Below, in pieces: positions 42,028 through 48,610 of a stretch of DNA of 48,610 bases. This DNA is from JBDRHL01 sp043816955. Lineage in GTDB: Bacteria; Planctomycetota; Phycisphaerae; Sedimentisphaerales; CAYZTY01. The notes under the pieces are model-generated. The model saw only the letters and a list, made by a program, of their open reading frames with translations. It ran no database searches and had not been told where the DNA came from. The stretch is taken from the NCBI GenBank assembly GCA_043816955.1, contig JBDRHL010000117.1:1-48610 (forward strand), given 5' to 3'. The translations under genes and the position numbers were made by a program. Positions within the stretch are counted from its first letter, which is position 1. Each line of letters starts with the position of its first letter.

Positions 42028-42385
42028 ATTATTTATGGTTTTGAGAAAAGTTTATTGACAACCTGCCACCGATTAATGTAAATACACTGTTATGTGTGAT
42101 TTAGCCATTTTTTACGATAAGCAGTCCTTTATTTACAAGGACTTATGAAATTACATAACTCTAACACTTAACATCGAGTTGCCCGTAAAACACAAATGGT
42201 GCCGAAAAACAGTCAAAAACGCGTATTCGTGCCAAAAAATGGCTAAAGTCCACTGTTTGGCGACGTTGTTTTTTTATAAGGAACATCGAACGTACAATAA
42301 TATATTTCCGTTTAGCCACCTGAGGTTCAGGATCATAAAGCGGTTGCCTGCTATCAATTAAATCTATGCATGAGAAGAAATCTGG
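42028..42385. other. Upstream region of the GH94 gene
   Basis: No gene is seen. It starts with the right target duplication (42028-42036). TTGACA at 42055-42060 is a candidate -35 for the plus-strand operon. A 7-bp inverted repeat (AGTCCTT 42123-42129, AAGGACT 42137-42143) could be an operator or a leader hairpin. No ribosome site of note precedes ATG 42386. Confidence 0.4.
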
Positions 42386-44824
42386 ATGTGTACCAAAAAA
42401 ATACCGATGGTGTTTCCTGTGAGCCAACGAGTCAGTACCGAGTCTGACACTAACAACTCCAAATCAATTAAAACTAAAGTCTATCAACAATCTATTCAGT
42501 GTAATTACGGTCAATTTGTCGAAAATGGCTTTGCTTTCGAACTGACAAACCCTGACACGCCGCGACAATGGTATCACTGCCTTTCGAATCAACAGTACCG
42601 GCTAAACATAACCCATCTCGGTTCAGGACATTCCTTCTATCGCTCTCAGGTCGGTAATCAGGTAACACGCTGCCCTGGATTAACCAACGATGTCGGCAGA
42701 TTCTTTTACTTGAGAGACCGACATTCACAGGAAGTGTTTTCTCCTATGATTTACCCCGTTCATTCAAGTCCGGCAAAATATGATGACTACAAGTGTTTAT
42801 TCAAGCCCGGCAGCATGACCTGGCAGGCCGCGTATAATCACATCGGCACAAAGCTAAAGCTAATCGTCTGCTTGGACGAAGATATCGAGCTCTATCATCT
42901 CAAACTGACAAACTACAAAGACTGCCCACGTACTATTGACTGTTTCTTCTATCTCGAATGGGAATTCAGCGGCGCACCAACCGAGCTTGGATTTCAGACC
43001 GACGCGTATTTCGACACACAATTAAACGCCCATATCGCAAACGTAAGGCTCCCAGACCAATATCGCTTTAATCAAACGGGTTTTATAACCGCCAGTGTTC
43101 CGATAATTGACTTTGATTGTAGACGCTCCAGCTTTCTTGGAACAATCGGAACCATTTCGCAACCTGCAGCAGTATCTCGTGGAATGTGTTCTAATTCCCC
43201 AGGCCCGAGGCTGGGCGAAATAACCTGTGGAGCGGTTCGGATATGCATAGAACTGCCTCCAAAGACAGAGAAAAACATCCTTTTCGCCGTCGGAGTATCG
43301 CAAAACATTGCGGCAGTACACCAGGTTGCCACAAGATATCAGGACCTTGATGTATTCGAAAAAAATGTGAAAGAAATCGAGCTTTACTGGCGAAACTATT
43401 TCAAACGTCAGCAGATGCCCCACCCTTCAGAAAATCTCATAAGATTCGCCGACAACTGGCTGAAATATCAGGTTACGCAAAATTCCCATATTGGAAGATG
43501 GGGGTGCTACCGAGGCTACCGCGACACCCTCCAGGACGCCGCCGGCTTACGATTGTTGGACACAGGGCAAACCAAAAAAATGCTCACCGAAGCGTTTAAA
43601 CACCAGCGATTCGATGGACATGCTCCAAGACAGTGGGCCATTGTGCCTTGGCACGAACACGACTGGCGGGATTACCGAGACAGTTGCTTCTGGCTCGTTT
43701 ATGCCGTTGAAGCATATCTGCGTGAAACCGGAGATATGGGTTTTCTCAACTATCCGTCTCCTTTTATTGATGATGCTAAAGCACTGCCTGTCTGGGAACA
43801 CCTCGCACGGGCAATAGATTTCTTATGGAAACAGCGAGGCGTTCATGGGTTTTGCCTGCTTGGGCAGGGCGACTGGCTCGACAGCCTTAATCGTGCCGGA
43901 ATCAAAGGCCGCGGAGAGTCCGTCTGGCTAACACAGGCATTTTGCTGGGCATTACTGAAAATGAAGGAATTGGCTGAAAAAACAAACCAAAGCCAACTGG
44001 CAACATTATACCAGCAATATTATCAGGAGCTCTGCACAGCAATAAACACGCATGGATGGGACGAAAAATGGTACTTAATGGGCTATGATGATATCGGCAG
44101 GCCAATAGGGTCAGCCAAAGATTATGACGGATCAAGGATATTCCTCAACACACAATCATGGGCCGTAATAGCCAAAGTCGCCGACGAACAACGAACAAAA
44201 TCAGCCTTCGACGCCGTCGAAAAATATCTCGCAAACCCCGCAGGCTACCTATGCTTCACACCTGCATACAAAAAATTCGATCCCAACATCGGCAGAATCT
44301 CAATCGGATCAACCGAAACAGACGCGGTCTATTCACACGCTGTAGCATTTAAAATCATGGCAGACATCATCCGAAAAGACGCCGACACCGCCTATGAAAC
44401 AGCAAAAAAAATAACCCCTGCCTCAGGCATCATCCCAACAGAGACCACTGGAGCAGAGCCATTCTGCTGCGTAAACTCCTTCGCTGGCCCCGGTTGGCCA
44501 AAACCCGGATGGAACAGCGTAGGATGGTTCACAGGAACCGCCGCCTGGTTGCTGCAAATCGTCGTTGAGGGGTTTTTTGGAATGCGTGCCGAATATGACG
44601 GCCTGAAAATCGAACCCTGCCTGCCGAGCTATTGGGAAAATGCCAGGATAATACGCCACATCAGAAATACTTCATATGACGTAAACATTACAAAGACCAA
44701 AGGTATATCCACCGGCAAAGTTGAACTTAAGCTAGACGGCAAGCAAATCGATGGCAACACCCTGCCATATCTGGCAGACGGAAAATTGCATACCGTAAAA
44801 TGCACAATTATAAATTCCAATTAA
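42386..44824 (+). CDS. GH94-like glycoside phosphorylase
   Basis: The 812-residue protein fits GH94 (cellobiose/chitobiose/laminaribiose-type phosphorylase) with an N-terminal beta-sandwich (about 40-320), linker and (alpha/alpha)6 barrel (about 340-760). GYRDTLQDAAGL (377-388) and GDWLDS (495-500; catalytic Asp496 in the usual GDWND position) are visible. W-P-x-WNSVGWFTGTAAWLLQ and the final EYDGLKIEPCLPSYW are also family-typical. The substrate cannot be read; phosphorolysis saves ATP and is common in anaerobes. The protein is cytoplasmic. An inner ATG at 42410 is an alternative start, and the GH63-like gene follows after 18 bases. Confidence 0.85.
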   Translation: MCTKKIPMVFPVSQRVSTESDTNNSKSIKTKVYQQSIQCNYGQFVENGFAFELTNPDTPRQWYHCLSNQQYRLNITHLGSGHSFYRSQVGNQVTRCPGLTNDVGRFFYLRDRHSQEVFSPMIYPVHSSPAKYDDYKCLFKPGSMTWQAAYNHIGTKLKLIVCLDEDIELYHLKLTNYKDCPRTIDCFFYLEWEFSGAPTELGFQTDAYFDTQLNAHIANVRLPDQYRFNQTGFITASVPIIDFDCRRSSFLGTIGTISQPAAVSRGMCSNSPGPRLGEITCGAVRICIELPPKTEKNILFAVGVSQNIAAVHQVATRYQDLDVFEKNVKEIELYWRNYFKRQQMPHPSENLIRFADNWLKYQVTQNSHIGRWGCYRGYRDTLQDAAGLRLLDTGQTKKMLTEAFKHQRFDGHAPRQWAIVPWHEHDWRDYRDSCFWLVYAVEAYLRETGDMGFLNYPSPFIDDAKALPVWEHLARAIDFLWKQRGVHGFCLLGQGDWLDSLNRAGIKGRGESVWLTQAFCWALLKMKELAEKTNQSQLATLYQQYYQELCTAINTHGWDEKWYLMGYDDIGRPIGSAKDYDGSRIFLNTQSWAVIAKVADEQRTKSAFDAVEKYLANPAGYLCFTPAYKKFDPNIGRISIGSTETDAVYSHAVAFKIMADIIRKDADTAYETAKKITPASGIIPTETTGAEPFCCVNSFAGPGWPKPGWNSVGWFTGTAAWLLQIVVEGFFGMRAEYDGLKIEPCLPSYWENARIIRHIRNTSYDVNITKTKGISTGKVELKLDGKQIDGNTLPYLADGKLHTVKCTIINSN

Positions 44825-44842
44825 AATATCCAAGCTCCTCCA

Positions 44843-46645
44843 ATGAACATCAAAGCTGATTGTTTATTCCCCGTATGGGACAATTCATCTCGCACAACCC
44901 AGTTTGCCAAAACCATTTGCTGGAAGTGCGAGCTTTCAGATTCGCTGAGAGTCGCGATCAATCTGGGCCCGAAAATCCGGCCCGGCAACTGGCGAAATTA
45001 TTTTGATTTCGACGAAATTATCTTGGAAATTACTGGCCTTGATTCGCAAACACACAGCAGCGAATGGCTTGGAGATGCGATAGTCATTTCCTCCGCCACG
45101 CAACACAAAACCGCTGTGCTCATGGCATGGGACAACGTTCTTATCTATGACGGCCCACTGTCGACAAAACAAAAAACGACGATTCATTTTAGCCGGAATA
45201 ACACTACCCCTATTGATGATGCCGGCACACTTACCTTTGAATCAGATCGATGGCGGTTTATCGCGCCGGCCTTAAAGGCCGGATGTTGGCGAAAAGACTC
45301 TGGCCGGACATATATGTATCAACATGACACAACCGACCGCAGACGTTTGATATTCATTGCCGCACCAGACTTAGATACCCAAACGGAAGTGATAAAAGCT
45401 TTGGCAGTGGCAGAAACTCTCGACTTGGAGCCAAAGCTGCACCGAAGCCGGGCATTTCTTGACAACGCGCCAGCTTGTGACTGGTTTTCAGAAAATCAAC
45501 GCCGGCTCTGGCGCCACGCATGGATGCTCCACCGAATTGAACGTTTTGAATCTGTCGGTTTCTTTAAGCATCCCTGGCAAAGTGTTGGTCGTTTCTTTTA
45601 TCATGAAGTCTGTCTTGCCGGCTGGGACAACGTTCATAACACACACTGCAACCTCTGGTATGATTCCGATTACGCCGCCGACCTGATGCGAAACCATATC
45701 ACTTTGTGCAGGGACAGCGATAACATGATGGGTTCCGGTGCTTTGCACTCCGGCCCATTATATGACACCTCCCAGCCAATGCTATGGGCAGATTGCATTT
45801 GGCACGTCTACCAGAAAACACATGATAACAAACTCCTGCAGGACACCTACTTAATGGCAGTGCGAAACCTGACATGGTGGCAAAAAAACAGATCAGCCAT
45901 GAACGGAAAACTCTTCGGCTGGCGAATCACAAAGGGGGGCAATGGTGGTTCAGGCTACGATAACACACCACGATTCGGAAATGAAATTGATGCAATCAAC
46001 CACAAAGGATTCAGAGGCGCAACAATAGATCTTTCAAGCCAGTTCGCAGGCCATTACGAAGCCCTTGCAAGCATGGCTGAGGTTCTTGGCTACAAAGATG
46101 ATTCAAAAAAATGGCAGACAACTCGCACCACACTAATAGACAATATTAACGCACATCTCTGGGACGAAAAAAGCAGCTTCTATTATGACTACAATGAAGA
46201 CACTAACACCCTCGTAAAAATTAAAACATCTGCTTCCTTCTGGCCGATGGTTTGGGGCGTTGCATCACAACAGCAGGCCAAGCGAATGGTAGAACACCTA
46301 CTAAACCCAAAAGAGTTCTGGACCCCTCTGCCGGTCCCCACAGTTGCAATAGACGAACCAACCTTTTCTCTGGATATGTGGCGAGGCCCAACATGGATTT
46401 CACAGAATTTCTGGATTGCACGCGGATTAAAGCGGTACGGCTACCACAAAGTCGCCGCCGAATTAGCCATACGAACATTAAATATGCTAACAAGCGTATT
46501 CATGAAATACAACAAGGTCTACGAGTTCTATAACCCATTTGAACCAGACGTCGACAAACTAACACGAAAAAACATACCCACCGGACCAATACCATATATA
46601 AATGGCTCACAAACTCCACTCCAGCCATTGATTTTGGAGGCTTAG
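44843..46645 (+). CDS. GH63/GH37-like (alpha/alpha)6-barrel glycosidase
   Basis: The 600-residue cytoplasmic protein has an N-terminal beta-rich part (about 10-200) and a barrel (about 210-600) with GWDNVHNTHCNLWYDSDYA, HSGPLYDTSQPMLWADCIW, ATIDLSSQFAGHYEAL and MWRGPTWISQNFWIARGL. The last motif is typical of GH63 and related GH37 and GH15 barrels. It may be an alpha-glycosidase on the same oligosaccharide as the GH94 enzyme; the order phosphorylase plus glycosidase suggests co-operation. It starts 18 bases after the GH94 stop. There is no clear ribosome site, so coupled translation is likely. The stop TAG at 46643 is followed by a readable tail in the same frame (see 46646-46828). Confidence 0.78.
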   Translation: MNIKADCLFPVWDNSSRTTQFAKTICWKCELSDSLRVAINLGPKIRPGNWRNYFDFDEIILEITGLDSQTHSSEWLGDAIVISSATQHKTAVLMAWDNVLIYDGPLSTKQKTTIHFSRNNTTPIDDAGTLTFESDRWRFIAPALKAGCWRKDSGRTYMYQHDTTDRRRLIFIAAPDLDTQTEVIKALAVAETLDLEPKLHRSRAFLDNAPACDWFSENQRRLWRHAWMLHRIERFESVGFFKHPWQSVGRFFYHEVCLAGWDNVHNTHCNLWYDSDYAADLMRNHITLCRDSDNMMGSGALHSGPLYDTSQPMLWADCIWHVYQKTHDNKLLQDTYLMAVRNLTWWQKNRSAMNGKLFGWRITKGGNGGSGYDNTPRFGNEIDAINHKGFRGATIDLSSQFAGHYEALASMAEVLGYKDDSKKWQTTRTTLIDNINAHLWDEKSSFYYDYNEDTNTLVKIKTSASFWPMVWGVASQQQAKRMVEHLLNPKEFWTPLPVPTVAIDEPTFSLDMWRGPTWISQNFWIARGLKRYGYHKVAAELAIRTLNMLTSVFMKYNKVYEFYNPFEPDVDKLTRKNIPTGPIPYINGSQTPLQPLILEA

Positions 46646-46828
46646 TGTGGGTTGTCGGCGAACAGCGAAGGTTTGTTAATTGAGCCGGCCAAGGCTCAGC
46701 AAGGGCCGGGATGGGTCGAGGCTTACTACAATAAAACAAAGTTTCGTGCAGAGTACAAAAACAAAAACTCCCTGCTGGTGCCGCACAACGATATTATCAA
46801 GGGCTGCCTGCAGAAATTTGTGTCTTAA
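46646..46828 (+). pseudogene. Orphan in-frame peptide after the GH63-like gene
   Basis: In the same frame directly after the TAG stop, about 60 sense codons run to TAA (LSANSEGLLIEPAKAQQGPG, then WVEAYYNKTKFRAEYKN...). It has no start and no ribosome site. GLLIEP...GPGWVEAYY recalls the C-terminal end of AbrB/MazE-like antitoxins, but the likeness is weak. Possible readings are a remnant of an antitoxin gene or, less likely, a lost extension of the glycosidase. Confidence 0.35.
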
Positions 46829-47092
46829 GTACAATTTGCCAGGAATATTAAAATTATAAAAAAACCCTTTACTGACAAATTCCTGTATCGAGGAAGATAT
46901 GACTGTGCTTTTAAATTAAAGGATGATAAGCAGCGTTAAATTCGCATAAAGAATGGACCAAGAATTGGGTGCAGGTCATTGCAGGATACTCTCATAACAA
47001 CTGGTACTAAAAACTGGAGCAGGTTAGAAAAATATCCACCGCGAATCCAACACTGTGGACATATCCAATTTAAGACACCAGAGGTAGACACC

Positions 47093-47106
47093 GTCAAGTA
47101 CTTGAC
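47093..47106. repeat. Perfect 14-bp palindrome
   Basis: GTCAAGTACTTGAC is a perfect palindrome in otherwise non-coding DNA; an inverted pair AGGAC...GTCCT follows at about 47112-47128. It may be a regulator site or part of an IS end. Confidence 0.35.
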
Positions 47107-47245
47107 ACACAGGACAACAGGAGTCCTCTTATTTGAAATTTTGCAAGGTCTTTCTTTGGGTAAGTATAGTACCAGCGGTGACCGCCGGTGTGGGCGTGGT
47201 AAAGATTCTGAAAAGTAGGAGTCACAACTTTTTTCTGCTCTGCCT

Positions 47246-47461
47246 TTGCTCTGCCATTTTATTGCATTAGTCTGCATCGTATTGCAAAACCAGCGGGAAA
47301 AGTTAGTCAAGATCGGTGCCAAGGTGATAAGGCATTCGAGGTATGTGATATTTCAGATGGTAGAGGTGCTGGTTTCAAAAAGGTTGTTTCAGGAAATCCT
47401 TGATAGTTCAAGGGATTTTGATAAGACTATTGATGTCGGAAGGACTGGATTATGTTTTTAA
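47246..47461 (+). pseudogene. IS1380-like transposase, C-terminal remnant
   Basis: The segment REKLVKIGAKVIRHSRYVIF followed by QMVEVLVSKRLFQEIL reads like the C-terminal end of IS1380-type DDE transposases, where a KLIKIGARVVRHARxxxFQLAEVAVPRELF-like pattern is the family norm. The catalytic domain is missing and the ATG at 47246 is not a real start. It is an old, truncated insertion next to the IS110-type gene. Confidence 0.6.
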
Positions 47462-47722
47462 GCATTTAAATGGGGAATCCTATGAACCGGAGTCGGTCAA
47501 CAAGTTTTCCATTTTTCTTTTAACATTTTTTCATCTCACGCAATTTGCTAACCAAGTATTTTTTGCCCGCAGGCCCCTTCGCCTAAACCTGAGGGGGTGA
47601 GGAGCAAAAAATACGGCGGGACTTTATTCCAGGCTGGCTGCCCAAACTCCTATTCGTGCTCACCAAAACAGCGGCACATCAAACTTAATACGGCCGAAAG
47701 TTCCTATTCTGTCAGACGTGAT

Positions 47723-47739
47723 CTCCGCCACCGGCGGAG
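47723..47739. repeat. 7-bp GC-rich hairpin near IS110 gene end
   Basis: CTCCGCC and GGCGGAG flank a 3-base loop 56 bases beyond the stop of the IS110 transposase gene. It could be a terminator-like hairpin or part of the element's right end. Confidence 0.35.
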
Positions 47740-47794
47740 TCAACATTTCCCAATTTCCAGGATCCTTTCGATTGTCCCGCCAACCTGAATATCC

Positions 47795-48610
47795 CTAAGC
47801 CGCTTCTGTCAGCTCATCAATCCTATTAACCATATCTTCATTAAACAACTCACCACTTAACAACATTGCCCGCATAATACTCAGAAGCTTCCTTGCAACA
47901 GCTACTATCGCTATTTTCTTCCTGCTATTTTGATCACCCATTACTCGCTCATAAAAAGACCGCAAGCCTTTACTGTGACGAATAACCTTCCAGCCGCTCT
48001 CGCACAATACCCACCTTACCACACTCGGGCCCTGTTTGCTTATATGTCCTATTCGTCTGCAACTACCACTTTCATCGAGCTTCGGCGTCAAACCAAAATA
48101 GCTACAATACTGCTTGTAGTTACCAAATCTTGCAATATCATCGGTATATGCCAATACTGTTTCTGCTGTCCGTGACCCTACTCCAGGTATGGTCATCAAA
48201 AGCCTGCCAGCAGACTTAGTATCAAGATAACCATCGAGATATTGTGTAACACGTTTAAGCTGACCTTCCAAAAGCTCAAATTCATCAAGCAAATTACAAA
48301 GATGCATATGCCATAAATCGTACACTCCAACACTTTGTTCGCAAATACTTCTCATCCACAACCGGTTGGACTTTTTCCACCATCCGCCTTTATCCGCAGG
48401 TTTGTTGTAACCTTGCGATTTGAAAGTTGCTCGAATACGATTCTTAACCTGCACGACCTTGTCAACAATCTTTTTACGATGAAGTATCGTTTCTCGCCAT
48501 TGTCTTATTTCTCTGGATGGCATATACACCGAGGGTATTTCTCCGATGCTCAATAGAACAGCCATCTTACGAGCGTCTATCCGGTCGTTCTTCTTGGCGG
48601 TACGATATAT
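47795..48610 (-). CDS. IS110-family transposase (5' end beyond window)
   Basis: This minus-strand gene runs off the window edge; the visible 271 residues include the end of the N-terminal DEDD domain (KKNDRIDARKMAVLLSIGEI), then a long helical segment and the C-terminal Tnp domain (MTIPGVGSRTAETVLAY, FGLTPKLDESGSCRRIGHISKQGPSVVRWVL) with the family serine in this region. The frame remains open from an internal ATG at 48565 to base 48610 without a stop, so 48565 is not the start. IS110 elements use a bridge RNA to choose target and donor; for this type it would be encoded upstream, outside the window. Confidence 0.9.
   Translation of the reverse strand: MYRTAKKNDRIDARKMAVLLSIGEIPSVYMPSREIRQWRETILHRKKIVDKVVQVKNRIRATFKSQGYNKPADKGGWWKKSNRLWMRSICEQSVGVYDLWHMHLCNLLDEFELLEGQLKRVTQYLDGYLDTKSAGRLLMTIPGVGSRTAETVLAYTDDIARFGNYKQYCSYFGLTPKLDESGSCRRIGHISKQGPSVVRWVLCESGWKVIRHSKGLRSFYERVMGDQNSRKKIAIVAVARKLLSIMRAMLLSGELFNEDMVNRIDELTEAA

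Larger units (their letters stand above)
46646..47794. other. Low-coding IS graveyard
   Basis: Only decayed fragments are seen: the orphan peptide (46646-46828), an IS1380-like transposase end (47246-47461) and palindromes at 47093-47106 and 47723-47739. The remaining DNA shows no credible gene. A hairpin-rich segment at 47570-47800 (CCCCT...AGGGG at about 47573-47594) may include the right end of the IS110 element that follows. Confidence 0.5.

Noticed and set aside
43022..43423. Minus-strand 133-codon frame
   Set aside because: It is antisense to the GH94-like gene, whose motifs are intact.

Overview
The window looks like chromosomal DNA of an anaerobic, polysaccharide-degrading planctomycete, probably class Phycisphaerae near Sedimentisphaerales. 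This is inferred from gene style: secreted proteins ending in a single Cys-rich dockerin-like EF-hand, a PEP-CTERM protein, a prepilin-type protein with an FTLVELLVVIAIIA motif, many Gfo/Idh/MocA oxidoreductases and URO-D-like proteins, and GntR regulators with LacI-type sensors. No rRNA or tRNA gene was recognised, so the taxonomy cannot be tested here.

Layout. Positions 1-3.0 kb hold two tandem, about 93% identical genes for secreted SUMF1/FGE-fold proteins (one cut by the window edge) and a GntR/LacI-hybrid regulator. Positions 3.0-10.2 kb are a phage- or mobile-element-like island on the minus strand: a DNA-binding-like protein, a ParB/DNA-methyltransferase fusion, a large terminase subunit, a small HTH protein in the small-terminase position and a large serine recombinase. 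No capsid, portal, tail or lysis gene is present. Positions 10.2-28.9 kb are a long minus-strand catabolic cluster: a secreted lipoprotein, a TIM-barrel-like hydrolase, a two-domain acetyl-xylan-esterase-like hydrolase, three Gfo/Idh/MocA oxidoreductases, a GNAT protein, a sodium:solute symporter, a cytoplasmic GH28 polygalacturonase, a GH4 glycosidase and a URO-D/MtaA-like methyltransferase-type protein. Two further URO-D-family genes in this stretch are broken.

Positions 29.0-40.2 kb encode secreted proteins: three right-handed beta-helix (pectate-lyase-superfamily) proteins and two proteins made mainly of a recurrent beta-sandwich-like domain. They carry half-dockerin, PEP-CTERM or no C-terminal tag. 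A prepilin-like protein and a second GntR/LacI-hybrid regulator lie among them. The regulator and the 37976-40147 beta-helix gene share a strikingly conserved upstream element. Positions 40.6-42.0 kb are an intact ISKra4-family insertion sequence with 25-bp inverted repeats and a 9-bp target duplication, sitting between divergent operons. Positions 42.4-46.6 kb carry plus-strand genes for a GH94-like phosphorylase and a GH63/GH37-like (alpha/alpha)6 glycosidase. From 46.6 kb to the end is an IS graveyard: an orphan C-terminal peptide, an IS1380-type transposase remnant and an IS110-family transposase running off the window.

Working model (inference): extracellular beta-helix enzymes and associated modules open pectin or rhamnogalacturonan-like polymer. 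Oligosaccharides enter through the symporter. GH28, GH4, GH94, GH63-like and esterase enzymes finish them in the cytoplasm, with Gfo/Idh/MocA enzymes acting on the sugars and a URO-D/MtaA-like protein possibly handling released methyl groups. The two GntR/LacI hybrids are the likely sugar-responsive switches.
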